Part shown: positions 36,376 through 49,480 of the stretch, in pieces
Layout: the number at the start of each line of letters is the position of its first letter
Numbering within the stretch: position 1 is the stretch's first letter
Assembly (NCBI GenBank): GCA_963513935.1
Contig: OY740769.1
Location: 37,351,120 to 37,415,119, forward strand
Direction of reading: 5' to 3'
DNA length: 64,000 nt
DNA from: Aphrophora alni
Taxonomy: Eukaryota; Arthropoda; Insecta; Hemiptera; Aphrophoridae
Notes under the pieces: model-generated
The model's input: only the letters and a program-made list of their open reading frames with translations
Databases searched by the model: none
What the model was told of the DNA's origin: nothing
Made by a program: the position numbers and the translations under genes

Positions 36376-39220
36376 GTACTTATATATATATATATATACA
36401 CACACCAGCAATTCGTAAAAAGCTAATAAAACTTTATAGTTTTACATAAGAATATAATATAATTTTAGTATAGTCAAGTTTTCACAATTAAAAGTGTGCA
36501 TGTAAATAATTATAATTATTGTCCCATAAATAAAATGTCAAGGCAGTCATCATCTCTATTTTGAATCTTAATTAATCCTACAGTTTTATTTAGCTCAAAC
36601 ATAGTTCTAGGACCTTAAAAAAATGTAATAGAACTATTGAAAATTTTGAGCCTTGATATATCGAACAAATAGACAATGTATAGACTACCAGGATAATTAA
36701 TTGTATATTTGTACTCCTATACATTTTTTAATTTTTAGGTAAACTCATATTTAATATATTATTATTTTTATAAAGGTCAATGAAATTTTAGCTCCATGAC
36801 TGATGTAACTGTGTAATTATGAAACCCTTAATTTTGTTGTACTTCTTATATTTTCATTATGGTGTATAAAAAAAAAGATTTTTATTGCCTATCCTGGTAT
36901 GTTCGGCTATGAGGAATACTGTATTGTGCTGTGTATATTAAAATTAAAACGCTCCTACTTTTGGAGTACAAGGATACTAGATCGTGGTTTATTTTTTGCC
37001 ATTTAAAGGAGGGAAAAAAACCTTGTGGTCTTTCATCACTATTAAAAAGGAGAATAAAATAGCTCAGGATTTCTACACACCCTGCTGGCTCACTTATAAG
37101 TGAGCCCCTGAGGTTAGGTTGCCCTTGTATGTTGGTTTGAAGAACATACTTGTCTTTAAAAAAAATTGATAACACAATTAAAACTCAAATTTACCAAAGA
37201 TGATCTTATTTCTTTGTTTCAATTTTTTATCTGATAAGTTTAAATCAATTTATATAATTTCTATTTTATGTAAAACTGTATTTTGTAGCTTTCTCAATTA
37301 AATTGAATATTGGAAACTTTTAGGAAAACCGATGAGAATTTAGTAGAGTAGCTACTGTATGAAGCTATATTTGGTGGGGAAGTTATTTACTATGGTTTTG
37401 GTAGATACATATTAAAAAATTGAATAAGTTACTATTTTCTTTATTGTATGTTTATAATTTGAAAGTAAATAATAATAAAATAATAGTTATATCCATTGTA
37501 TTGGTAGTTGAATTTTCTGTTTATTAACTTTCAACTTTATAATCTATTAATACACTTGTTATCATAACAAAAATATTTTTGTTTCATTGTGATATGCATA
37601 TAACTTGAATGGACGTTTGGTATTTCACCTCAATTACATAGAGTAACTTTTCTATCTGTTTAAATTTAACCATTTACAACCTCTAAAAATGTGCCCCATT
37701 TATTATTCTATTTGCAATGTCCTAATGTAATCTAACTATTACGGTATAGTAGTAAAGTTGAACAATTTTGTTAAAAACCTCAGTTTTATTAATAACTTAA
37801 AACATTAATATTAGTTTGTATTTCATTGTTCCTTGCTTATAAAATAGAATACAATTTTATTTTAATATATTAATATCACTGCCAATGCCTTTTTTTATCC
37901 TTTTGTTATATTAATTTTTTTTATGTAAATTTTGTACTGTATAATAAAATTTGTTGTTCACAACCAGTGATGTAAGAAAAGAAGGGGAAAAAAACAAAAA
38001 AAAACTGGTAGTTGTTCATAACTTGTAAATAAGAAATAAAAAGTGACTTTATTGTGTTGTATTTGTTTTATGATTATTATTCAAAGCTTCATATTAATTT
38101 TTAATATATTTTTGAATATATCAAAATAATATATGGTTCATAAAATTAACTATCTTATCTGCTCATAAATAAAATTAAAACCGAAGTAAGTAAAATCGTC
38201 TCCATCTCTTCAGAAATTTAACTTTAGCGGGGGATGTGTAAATGAAACTACTCAATGAATAGTTTTAGTTAGTAAATTATTTCAAAATAACCAAAGTGGA
38301 ATCATCAACTTTTTGTAAAATATGAAGGTTTAAAATTTGAACTTTTTTCAAGAAGAAGATAAAAGAAAATATTCAATTTTTAGTATCTTCAACATTACTT
38401 AAATGAATTCTACAATTGCAAGAGAGTTTACTCATGAACTGTAATTTTGTGAACTGTATCTTTATCTATAATTGGGCTGTAAGAATATTATCAAAATCAC
38501 TGATCCAGTTTTGAGATATTTGATTTGAAATTGTCTCAATTAGTTTCACTTTTGACTTTAGAAATGTGATTGCAACTATTGTGTTTTGTTTAGGTTGTTA
38601 TATTTTAGCAAAGTTTAATTGCAACCATTAGTCTATTTTAAGAAATTAATATCTGTAATAAATTTTATTCTAAAGGTGTAAGTATCCTCTATTTAAATTT
38701 ATAAGAAAAAGAAATTCCTACATATCAAATTTGATGAAAATGGGCCCATCCATTAGGGATGTAGGCTGGTACTCAATGGATGGTAATGGACATCATTGTA
38801 AAAGTCACTTGTACATCTTTTTCAAACCAGATGAGGGGTAAGGTCTATTTTGAATTTCATGGGATATATCAACTTTTTTTTTTAGTGTTGCTTACAGAAA
38901 CGTCCATTATTACATCAGTATTGTTTTTTTTTTTTTTTTTTTTTTTTAACTATTCAACAGATTAGAATTAGTACTTGGCAAATAATTAACCTTTGTCTGC
39001 TGTTATTAATCCTAAAAAAACGCGAGTAATTTTCGGTAAATACCTGTACCAATCTATAGAGATATTTTCAACAAATAAATATACTTGTGTGTGGTAGAAT
39101 AAACAATAGAAGTTTTTGATTCTGAATTGTAAATATCAAATAAAACTGCTGTACCTCAAAATTTGGATTACAAGATTTGTATTTTCTTAAAATCAGTTAT
39201 CCTGTTTTGTTGAAATATAT
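36376..39220. other. AT-rich DNA, no gene recognised
   Basis: Contains AT microsatellites just right of the foldback and a 27-base poly-T tract at about 38921-38947. No coding sequence is supported. Confidence 0.35.
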
Positions 39221-39970
39221 CACCAAAGGTTGACGTAAGCTTGAGCGTCAGGTTTGGGCAAGTCGAGGAAATAAAGAAAAACCTGGCTTAGGTCTGGTGC
39301 AGAGGATTTGCACTGCAGCGAATGGTGATTGTGTACTAGAATGAAGGTAATATGAAGCTCTATAGGGCAGATTCTGAATCGAATAGATGTAAGGTCAGGT
39401 GGGTATGTCCAAAAGCCAAGGAGAGGTTCAATCCACTACTGGAGAAGTCCTGGTTGGACGGCGAGGTGGTCCTTTGACTTAGTGTGAAGCAATTGGTTCT
39501 ACCAATAACCTTCTTTGTGGCTTTCCTTGCAGGCAGAGTAATCTCGGCCTGTGGTTATATGGATAATTTGATAAGAGGAAGGTCAGTCGCCGAATGTAAA
39601 CTGTAACTTCAATTTTCCTTATATGGTGGGAGACAACTTGCTGTGTAGGGAGACGGGTTTTACCCTAATTTGCTTTCCCTGCAAGGAGGTGGCTTACAGA
39701 TTTGGTCCAATTATCCTTCCCTGTTGCAAGGTTACTTGATGTGGTGGAGGCTCTAAAGAAAGAAAACGGTCTTGTCTTACCTCAAATATTTCCGTCTTTC
39801 CCCAATACCAGCTCGGTGATGTGTAAGAGTGTTTGCTGGAAAAGACTGTGTCCAAAAGTAGACTTTGACAAAACAGTAGAGACCGAAGTGAACTGTGCTG
39901 GTCTGATAACTGAAGCGGAGCTGAGTCTGGAGTGAACTTGTGTTGAGAACCAGTGTGGGAAGTGAGTAGA
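39221..39970. other. GC-richer block of unknown nature
   Basis: About 750 bases with visibly higher GC content and more G-rich wording than the flanks. A plus-strand frame at 39702-39935 (77 codons, MVQLSFPVARLLDVVEALKK...) matches no family I know and has no neighbours to give context. It could be a decayed transposon, a noncoding transcript or a processed gene fragment. Confidence 0.3.
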
Positions 39971-41169
39971 CATGTTTAGAAGGGATGTCTGTATTTATTC
40001 ATTTTGACCTAAAGAAAGATGTGAAATCTCATTGTTATTAGTATTTGAAAAAAGAATTTTTTGCAACTAAACTGAAATTATTTTATTACAATTTTAATAA
40101 AAAAATAAAATCTTAAGTTTTGTAATAAAAGAACATCATTCAATAGATTTATTTACTTATTGCCAATCAATTACAAAATAGTAATTTTGTTAGAAAAGCG
40201 CCATTTTTGGTATATCTCTAGCACTTTCGTCTTTTGACCCTAAAAAGAATTTGTTCCAGCTAAACTTCACTTCATTACTCCAAACGTTATTCAAAATTAT
40301 TTATAAATAAATACCGGTATTGTATTGTTAAAAAATTCTGTAGACCTTGGCTGGTGTCAGTGTTTTGTACTAGGCTGCATAAATTAATAGTTTCCTTGCA
40401 ATAAAACAATAATTTTATAAAATAATAGGCCTATAAAACTGCTGTATTGATATTTGAAATTGAACACCCATTCCCTCCAAAATAAACTATAACAAGCCTG
40501 GAAATAAGCTCAGCTATAGGGACAATGTAGACAGCACACAACAGTATCATCAAAATATTGTAACTTTGTAAGACTTTATTATATAAAAAACGGAAATAAC
40601 CAAAGAAATCTTTAATATTATTACAGCTCATATAATTACAAATCAGATTTTATAAATTTTATTGGAATATAATAGAAAATGATTACGTAAAGTGCTAAAA
40701 TGTCTTTATATAGGCCCTTGGCTGTTTGTTATATAGTCCAGGTTTCTGTTGTTTATAGGTTATATTTCGTATACATTGATGCATAACAACATAATACTAT
40801 TACTGTGATCATAATAATATTTTTATTAATTTTGTATTCTTTTAAGTGTGAAGTATTTTTGATATGGCTTATTTCTTGGTTTATGCTATGTATAGTTTGC
40901 GTCACACTATGTGGCCTGTATGCTATTAATTATTAAAACCTTCCAGTAGCGAGGTCATCTGTTCATAGAACCTTTTGTATTCTATACCCGAAATAGTTTT
41001 TAATAATAATTAATCTGGGAAACTACTCAAACGAATTTGAAACTTCTTTCGTAAGTTTTATATATTCCCAATGGCAATTTATTATAAAGATTTCTATAGT
41101 TTATAATATTATAAATCAAGTATTTAATATACAAATAATATGTTTCGAATTCTACACGACCAGAATCGT

Positions 41170-41263
<94 letters not shown>

Positions 41264-41805
41264 TATATAGCGTGTGTGTTTATGTCATGTTAACATTGAT
41301 AGATCTCCTAATTAATCTTAATTTTTTTTTTGTATGAAATAACTAAATGCTAGGCGTTTGATTTGTTTATAAACAACGAGCCATTAACATTTGAGCTAAA
41401 GTTATTATTTATTTTTAAAAAATAAATTTTTGTACCCGTTTTCCTTCAATTTTTTAAGGGATATATTTTTTTAATGCATATTACTGGTGTCTGGTGTCTT
41501 GACTGACATATATCAGTCGAAATTAATTAAGATACGTCGCTAATTAGGTTTATATTAATTTTTTATTTGCAAAATATTTGGTATTAGTTTTTAAAATAAA
41601 AAATCCAAATTTACTCTTCTATTTCAATTTCAATGTTGGAGAACCAATAAACCCATGAAAGAGCTAGGAATGCTAGGATAAAGTTGAAATACCAAAAGGA
41701 AAAAACCTACTTGGCTAAGGAAAGACGGATTGTCAGAAACAAAACATGCCAAGGAACACAGGATTAGGAACAGTCCTCTGAAATCAACTGGAAGGAATAG
41801 GGAAA
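39971..41805. other. cdc73 upstream flank with TA microsatellite
   Basis: AT-rich. A (TA)n tract of about 100 bases with two interruptions lies at 41173-41270. The last 200 bases before 41806 should hold the cdc73 5' UTR and promoter. No other gene is recognised; the frame over the TA repeat is an artefact of the repeat. Confidence 0.45.
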
Positions 41806-41936
41806 ATGGCTGATCCCTTAAGTTTGTTGCGTCAGTACAATGTTAATAAAAAGGAAATAATTGAACGCGATAGTCAGATAATTTTTGGTGAATTTTCGTG
41901 GCCTAAAAATGTGAAGACTAATTACTTAACTTGGGG
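41806..41936 (+). CDS. cdc73: Cdc73/parafibromin (hyrax), exon 1
   Basis: Cdc73 is a nuclear subunit of the Paf1 complex, which travels with RNA polymerase II and promotes elongation and histone modification. Exon 1 begins [20 protein letters not shown] and continues through [20 protein letters not shown], the conserved N-terminus of parafibromin. It is 131 bases long and ends GG/GTAAGT in phase 2. Joining to exon 2 completes a Gly codon and gives [15 protein letters not shown]. Five exons in the window (41806-59294) join in frame for 298 codons plus one base, covering the N-terminal and middle regions. The conserved Ras-like C-terminal domain must lie beyond the right edge. The ATG is the first in the conserved context. 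Confidence 0.93.
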
Positions 41937-42206
41937 GTAAGTAGTTTATAAATTAAGGATTATACTGCTTATGTGGCAGCTGGAGTCAAGTTAGTTTTAG
42001 CTTTAGGCTTACTTAGCACACCTAGCCTTGACGTTCATGAGGTAACGGTAATAATAGCTTTTCATGATACTTAACTGTCAACTAGTTAACGTTCACACAT
42101 ATGATTGTAATATTATCGCTAATCAAAACAAAAGAAAAAAAAACTTTTTCCCCAAGTTAAAGATTAAGGAAAATATTGTAAATAGTTTTTATTATAGGTA
42201 TGTTAT

Positions 42207-42962
42207 TGGGGTAAATGTTTACTTTAAGGTGACGCATTATTTTTTCGGATTTGTTTATTTTTTATCGTTTACTACATAGACTACCTTACTTTTTGGGAAT
42301 AAATAATTCGTTCCTTGCGTAGATCACTATTTTTCACTGAAAAATCACAATCTAAAAACTACCATATCCGATGTATTTATAGGTTAAAATATAATGGCAA
42401 TGTTAATAGCATATAGTTTGAGGCATGCACATTACACAATGGGACTATGCCAAATCGCTATTTCATATCAACAGGTTTGTCCAGGTTGCCTTTCCTATGT
42501 TTATTGAAGTTAATATAATAATTTGCTTACTTTGTGATATAAATTATGTATCAAGACAGGTTTGGCTAGGTGTTTATATATATATATAAATCACCTGGTG
42601 AAAAACCTTATAAATTTATATATAACCACCTGGCCAAACTTTTCGTAAGTTTATTGAAGTTAATAATTTGAAATTAGATTATTAATATGGAGGATTCACA
42701 GCATATCACGTAATCTGTGATCACGGATATTATAGATTGAAATATCTTTGGTAACATATGAGATGTAGGCCTATATGTGAACATCTGTCATTATATCTAA
42801 CCTATAAATATGTCATATGATAGTTTTTAGATTGTGATTTTTCAGTGAAAAATAGTGATTTGTGCAAATAAATTTATTCTTAAGAAATAAGGTATGTAGT
42901 AGACGACAAAAAAAAAAAAAAAATCCAGAAAATAAAGCGCCACCTTAAAGTAACCATTTACT
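42207..42962. repeat. foldback in cdc73 intron 1 carrying the shared palindromic module
   Basis: The arms are 42207-42400 and 42789-42962. They match through TACTTTAAGGTG.CGC, GT.TACTACATA, TTTTTCACTGAAAAATCACAA and the AACCTATAAATA block. The centre contains TTTGCTTACTTTGTGATATA and GACAGGTTTGGCTAGGTG ... CACCTGGCCAAAC, the same interior wording found in the hAT-type MITEs at 28.2 and 48.9 kb. Confidence 0.75.
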
Positions 42963-43396
42963 GTTATTGGTAAATATCGGTTCTAAATCGTCCTTCGATT
43001 TTTCTATAAAAAATCATGAAAACAAAGTATTTACCTTCTAATGAAATGATCAGATCATATTATGTGGCGCAAAAATATTTTAAGTCCTAAAATGCATTTC
43101 TTCACTGTTAAATAACACATAGCAAACAAGAGAATATAGCTGTTAGATTAAAGTCTAATTAAGGAAAGCGAATCTTAATATGTATGACTACATTAGTGTA
43201 TTTGTTATGACTACTTTATTTTAAAACAATTAGATCGTTTTTAATTTCGTAAGACACTTTTAAAGTCAGAAATGTATTAGTTTATTAGAAAATAGGAATA
43301 TTAAAGTATTGAAATCGACTTCACAATTGCTAGCATCTAAGTTGCATATTTTACAAAATGGGATGTAGATTACATCGGTGAGGTCAAGTCAGGTGG

Positions 43397-43441
<45 letters not shown>

Positions 43442-43675
43442 AGGGCGTACCCAGGATCAAAACTAGGGGGGGGGAAGCCATGGTCATTCAATATACAATT
43501 GATTATTAAAATAGTTATTTCAAGAATTGTATTAAATTCCAGCAACAAAATGTATAATAAAGATTAATTTTTTTGCTTCCTGCCCCTCGCTGGGTACGCC
43601 CATGTATATATTTATGTGGCTACCTGATGACCTAATAAAGACGTAAATTACATAACGCAAGGTCAAATCAGATGG

Positions 43676-43734
<59 letters not shown>

Positions 43735-44082
43735 AATAGACATGATTCTTCAATCATACAATATAATTATAACGTATAATACTTATGCATAATAAATATA
43801 TAGTCACCTAGCAGAGGTAATAGAACAAACGATCATAGATGTAGTGACTTGATGAACGTAGTCTTTAGTATTAACGTTGGTATTCATAACTTACGAAACT
43901 GGAATTCGTACTTTTGTAGATACAATTTTCCATTAAAGTAATGCATTTTGGGTCGTGAAATGTTTATTGCGCCACATAATATGATCTGATTAACTTATTT
44001 CATTACAAGGTAAATACTTTGTTTTCATGATATTTTATAGATTAATTGAAAGCCGATCTAGAACTGATATTTAGCATGTTAT
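42963..44082. repeat. second foldback, adjoining the first, expanded by TA repeats
   Basis: The arms 42963-43105 and 43935-44082 share AAACAAAGTATTTACCTT, CAGATCATATTATGTGGCGC and AAAATGCATT in inverted order. Between them lie two (TA)n tracts (43396-43437 and 43677-43731), each preceded by GTCAA.TCAG.TGGCTATATA, and a separate small MITE at 43443-43601. No open frame is present. Confidence 0.7.
43443..43601. mobile_element. small MITE with GGGCGTACCCAG ends
   Basis: A 159-base segment starts GGGCGTACCCAGGATC followed by a G-run and ends CCCCTCGCTGGGTACGCCC. The inverted repeats are about 13 bases. Both sides are TA-rich, so a target duplication cannot be read. No open frame. Confidence 0.65.
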
Positions 44083-44579
44083 TTTGTTAAATATGTATTG
44101 ATGTTGTTCAAGCGATTTTAGTGTGAAAGCTCGGCAATTCGTCATTGAAATAACGGTTTTTCCATCAATTCAATACTCTAATGCAAGTGGCTTTTTATCA
44201 TTCACTATTCATTATTCACCCTACTTAGCCATCATCGAAATTGAGCAATTTTTAACATTTTCAATCGGTAATTGATTACTGTAACTGCAACCTGTCTTTT
44301 TGGCGATTTAAAAAAAAATCATGTTCTACATACCTTATTTGGTTAATATGGAGAGAAGTTGTCATAATGAATTGTGAGAGATAAAAAACCACCTGTGTTG
44401 TAAATGAGTATCTACTTGATGGAAAAAAAAATGCTATATTGAAGCAGGATTACCGAAATTTCACACTTTAATCGATCGAACAACTTCTCTCCATAGTTAC
44501 TCTTTATTTATTAATAATGAAATAAGTTTTCAACGCTGAAGTTACTTTTTCACTGAGAAATCACGATTTAAAATTCAAA

Positions 44580-44647
44580 GATCACTAAAGTTAAGCAACT
44601 TTGAGCGCTGTTAGTACGTGGATGGGTGACCGCTTGGGAACGTATGC
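44580..44647 (+). pseudogene. 5S ribosomal RNA fragment
   Basis: GATCACTAAAGTTAAGCAAC followed by TTTGAGCGCTGTTAGTACGTGG and ATGGGTGACCGCTTGGGAAC matches the middle-to-3' part of animal 5S rRNA, including the internal control region (box A and box C wording). The first third (5' strand of helix I and loop A) and the final helix strand are missing, and substitutions such as CAACTTTGAGC show decay. It is a pseudogene or part of a 5S-derived SINE; a poly-T/poly-A stretch follows at 44654-44672. It sits in cdc73 intron 1 beside foldback debris. Confidence 0.8.
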
Positions 44648-45524
44648 AAAATTTCTTCTTTTTTAAAAAAATTATGCGTAGGTCAAGATAGGTGGCTATA
44701 TATGATTTACCTTGTAAGGTAAAAAATCGTGTACAAACCTATTTTAATGTTTAAACCTAAAAGTGTCATTTTCTTCAATATTAATGGATTTTGAGACTTG
44801 AAAATTGTGTAATGTTGTCAAAAAATATCTGATTAATGACAAACAAGGTAAATGGTATAAGTTTGCATGATTTTTAGCGACTAAAATGCGGGGGAATGTA
44901 CAATACATATTTACCATATTACCACTGTAAACTACAATTTCTGTTTAATAGTTTCATGTGTTTTGAAGGAGATTAGCTGTTTTGATGTCTGAGTAGACAT
45001 TGTTCAAAAAACATTTTATGTAGTATTTATACTAGTAGAAGTTGTGAGATTATTTTTAGTAGGCTAAATAATTCTGTAAAATAAATTTTCTATTGTGAAT
45101 TATTTTTAAAGATCTACCAGATTAAAGGAAAGTTCTAAAAATTCTGTAAGTGTAAAACAGTTGTGTGTAATTGATACTTCATTCTCAATTGTTAGTGAAA
45201 ACCGACAGCACTTTACATTTCTGAAATTTAAATAAATATCCTCCATGTTTTAGAGCATACCACAATCACTAATTTCTAGCATTATGTCACTTCCATGTTT
45301 TTTTTCTTTATCACCATTTCTATTACAATGTATATTTACGCATACTACATTTATTGTTGTACCTGTTTGTTAGATCACTATTATCAAATTTGTAGGTCAG
45401 CCTAAATAATGTTTTTTATATGGTAGAAAATTAATAACTATGTAAAAAGAATATTACCATTATTTGTTTTCTTTGATATGTATGTAGTCTGACTGTAAAT
45501 ATATTTATCTATAAAACCATATTA

Positions 45525-46480
45525 GGTTTGTCCAAAAGTATTTAATGAGAATTTTCCTATGGAAATAAATGAAGCTTGTGGGGCAAACCTACATATATTA
45601 TCTTCATGCACGTGTGCATTTTTTCCGGTCTGCAGAGATGATTTCATTGGTGGTCAGCTTGTGAGTAATGGAATGACAATAATCACAAGAAATCATCTCA
45701 GAAAAATAGGGAGCCTGGCGTATCACAAGAGTTCTTTGTTTAATAAAAAATTCTTAAGTCAGATGCAAGGAATGCATAGTGCATTGTCATGATGTAATCA
45801 TGCAAAGTTCTTGCTGTCCAAAATTCTCGACTAATAGGCCTACTCCATCACAAATGCAACAGAAGATCTCGTAATAATCTTAGGTAATATTTAGGCTTTG
45901 TGATTGCATCACTCCAAGAGAGCAAACAAAACAGTCAATATCACTTAGATATTGCTGCACACTTGGTGTGATTTTACTTGGCCTTAGGAATGTTGAATGA
46001 TTCTACTGTGATGACAGCACTTTGGGTTCTTGGTCATATCTGTAAATCCACAAGTCATCATATCTATAACCCACGATTCATCATAGGTGTTTTCAGAATG
46101 TCGTCACAAATTTCCTGATGAAGTTACTTCTGGTCCATTGTTAATGGTTTTGGAAAGAATTTTGCGGAGTTCTCCACAAGGGCAAATCATCTCTCAAAAT
46201 GGATTATACTGAACATGTGCTTATTTCCACCTTAATGTCTTAATTCTTTGATGGTGACATTGAAATTCTGCATGACTAAATTGGTCAATGAATTCATAAT
46301 TTTGTGACATAGACTTTGCCTTGTTGAAGGCCTACCAAACATGAGTTGCTCTTCACTGACATGCAGGCATCTTTTATATGTTATAGGTCTACACTTCTTA
46401 ATTTTTATGATGGCTATGGCATCTTTGCTGAAAGCCTGTTGAATCTTCCGAATAGTTTGCCAAAACTTATTAGTATATTA
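45525..46480 (-). pseudogene. decayed mariner transposase
   Basis: Minus-strand frames from 46480 leftward give mariner landmarks: IRKIQQAFSKDA, FGRPSTR, NLVMQNFNVTIKEL, SAKFFPKPLTMDQK, a QEICDDIL block, then remnants around the GDESWVYGYD, HHDNAPAH and PYSPDLAP catalytic blocks. All catalytic triad positions are broken by stops or changes. At the left edge, TTAGGTTTGTCCAAAAGTAT (45525) resembles a mariner terminal inverted repeat. The right terminus was not found. The plus-strand frame at 45559-45792 is a shadow. Confidence 0.65.
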
Positions 46481-47774
46481 ATACAATACTGGTGTTTAAA
46501 TAGTTTCATCATTTTGTAGAAATTAAAGTCTGATAGACGCTGAGTAGCCTATACTTCCAAGTAAACTGCCAGTGACTAATGTCCTCTCTGGGTGGAAAAA
46601 AAATCCCTTCCTTTTTAGCGTTTTGCAGTTAACATTTAGGTTGGATACTTTTTAAAAAACCCTGTTCTTTTATGTAAATTTATATATTTTTTAAATGAAT
46701 ATTTATCCCAGTTCATTACTTTCTTTTCCTTCACAACTAATTGTAATACTTTTGTAACTTTAGATTTTTCAAAAAAATTGTTATTTTTAAGATATACATA
46801 GATGTTTTGTGTATTAAAAAAAAAAAGTTATGACATACATATCATATTTTGTATTTCAAGTTATATAATAACTCAAAAATATATTTTTATAATTATTTCT
46901 CATTTCACAGGTGAGTTCTACAGGGTACATTTTCCTCACATAAATGATACAATACAAGTTAATTTTTGATAAAATACTTATTTTGTGTCTGCTTTTTAAA
47001 AAGAAGCTACAAATTTGTTTGAACGTTGAGCATAAAATTAACCCTGTAGGTAATTTAGGGGCCATTCTAGGGTTAACAAAATCTGAGGTACTAATGTCTT
47101 TGCTTAGAATTACTCTTGAGAAATCAGTATAAAGCGTAGAAACTATAATAATAGTCATCTCCTAATAAGAAAACTTGGGTTGGTTCTAAATAATGATTAA
47201 ATGGACATGAGAGAGTTCAAGATACTATTTATTTTTGTAGTGGCTTTAGTTCTTTATTGTAGTATAAACCTAAACTATATTTTACCTAATCCATTATTTG
47301 TTTAGATAAATGTGATCTTACTAGTACTAGATAATAACAAGAAAAGTCTTGTACAAATAAGTTCCCACTCTTATTATAGATCAAAAAATTAACACAAAAT
47401 AAATAGAGTAGCTTCAGAACTTACTTGATTTTGGAATTGTGAGACTGATTATATTTAGATTTAACAGAACAGTACCTTAGATTTTATCGTGACTTTACAA
47501 TTTGATGAGGATACTAGTTATTTGAGTCCTGTTTTGTCATGTCTCCATTTTATATGATAAAGCTCGTCAGTTAAATTTAAACAAAAAAATAAATACCACT
47601 TTCATTTTTAAATCCACCAAGTATTTTTCTCATCTGTAAATTGAATATCTACTTTGAATTACATTTTCATAAAATTAAATAATTGTAAGTGAATGTTTTT
47701 TTTATACTGATTTGAGACATGAGCCATTATATTTTATTGTCACATTATTTATTGATTATTTTCTATTGTTTTAG

Positions 47775-47880
47775 CTCTGGAAAGGATGGTGCCCCAAAAG
47801 AGTACTATACGTTGGAGTGTTTATTGTTCCTACTAAAAAATGTTACACTCTCCCATCCTGTGTATGTGCGGCAAGCTGCG
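47775..47880 (+). CDS. cdc73: Cdc73/parafibromin, exon 2
   Basis: Acceptor TTTTAG ends at 47774; the exon supplies the last base of a split Gly codon, then [20 protein letters not shown] and [15 protein letters not shown], and stops at GCG/GTAAGT in phase 0. This block is among the most conserved in parafibromin. With exon 1 it totals 237 bases, exactly 79 codons. Confidence 0.95.
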
Positions 47881-48146
47881 GTAAGTGAATATATTTTTAA
47901 TCATTATTGGCTTTTTTATAGCCATAAAATTAGAAATTAGGTGCTATATTGAAATAAAAGCATGCAGAAACCTCATTAAAACAAAGGGAACTCATATTTA
48001 AATAAAAATTCTTTATGGTTTACAAGAGAATTTTATTTTTTATAATAATTCCGTTTTATTTTATTTTTGTTATTGCAACTACCTATTTTTAAAATTCTTT
48101 TTTCCTGTTTTAATTTAAAGTTTTATTTATGTTTTACCTTTTACAG

Positions 48147-48409
48147 GCTGAAAATATTCCCGGTGTAAGGCGGCCGGATCGTAAGGATTTGTTGGCCTAT
48201 CTCAATGGCGAAACAGCAGCTTCGTCAAATATTGATAAAAGTGCTCCATTAGAGATACCGACACAGGTGAAGCGAGCTCCTGATGAATCTATAGAAAGCA
48301 TTGCCAAAAAGCCTAGGTTAGAAGATACACATGTACAGAGAGTCAAACAACAGTTGGCCGCTAGATTGGATGCTCCTAAAGAAGCTTCAGTCACAGTTGA
48401 TAATATTAA
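48147..48409 (+). CDS. cdc73: Cdc73/parafibromin, exon 3
   Basis: Acceptor TTTTACAG; the exon begins [20 protein letters not shown] and includes the [16 protein letters not shown] segment and the basic KKPRLED cluster, which corresponds to the nuclear localisation region of parafibromin. It ends ATT-AA/GTGAGT in phase 2. The minus-strand frame across it is a shadow. Confidence 0.95.
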
Positions 48410-48903
48410 GTGAGTCAAGATTTTTAAAGTTATTAATACAACTTGTAGACTATAAGTGATATAATACACTTAAAAAAAGGTAATAGCTACCAAAAAATGT
48501 TTTGTTTACGATTTTTGTTTCAATCTTTATCATTGTAAGATACATTTATACTCACTCCGTCTAGTTTGACTTATTTGTAGCGTTGTGTTATTTATGGTCC
48601 CATCTTCAGAATTTTGCTCGTAAGAAGTCATCACAACATTAAGAATACATTTAAATAATCCCAAACACTTAACACATGCGACACTGTGACTTTCGAGAAA
48701 CGAGTGAGATATTACTGGTAATTTTGGGATGTTATCTACTACAGTTATTATCTTGTATCTTCATTGTAATGTCGTTCAGCAAATTGTGTTGAAGTTAAAT
48801 TTATCGTTTAACAAATAATTTTTTTAAAAGCCCTGTATATTTTAAATTCAGTGGGTTCCTTATAACTGCCTATGTGTAGAGGTTTAAAGTTGGTACTAAA
48901 ATT

Positions 48904-49189
48904 GGTACTTTACGTATTAACGCCACCGCAGCAGAAGTTGCTAATGTGCATGCGCCAATATTTGCTTACTTTGCGATATAATTATATATCACGACAGGTT
49001 TGGCCAGGTAGCTATATATGTATATAAACACCTGGCCAAACCTTATATAGGCCTATATATATAAAATGAAAGTATATGAATCTCAAAGCTGAAAATATGG
49101 AATTCTGCTTCCCTTAAACCAGTTTGCTCTTTATTGGCGCATGCACATTAGCGCAACTTCTGCTGCGGTGGTGTTAATACGTAAGTACC
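48904..49189. mobile_element. hAT-type MITE, copy B, in cdc73 intron 3
   Basis: The 286-base element is the same family as 28158-28369. The left terminus is GGTACTTTACGTATTAACGC and the right is GTTAATACGTAAGTACC, with about 36-base inverted repeats containing CCACCGCAGCAGAAGTTGC. It is flanked by 8-base duplications CTAAAATT (48896-48903) and CTAAAATC (49190-49197), one mismatch apart. The centre has TTTGCTTACTTTGCGATATA and GACAGGTTTGGCCAGGTAGC, as in copy A, plus about 70 extra bases on the right. Confidence 0.88.
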
Positions 49190-49480
49190 CTAAAATCTGT
49201 ATGTTAGTGGTTAGTTTCATTAAATGGCATGCATAATTAGATTTTGTAGTGGTAATATTATTTACGAGTAGATGCTTTTAAAATTATTTTTTAAACTGTC
49301 TGCCGGTTTGGCCTATATAAAAACTGTTACAATCTCAACAAGTTATTTTATATACTCCTAAGTTAGTTTCTATGGGTCTTATGTTATTGGGACGTAGTAT
49401 ACCATTTATATTGGTATTTGTTTGGTAAGCCATTGTTATATTAATTTTGTTGAAAGTGTTGATGAGGATTTTCGGGAGAA

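Noticed and set aside
41140..41337. 65-codon frame with alternating Tyr-Ile
   Set aside because: It is the translation of a (TA)n microsatellite and not a protein.
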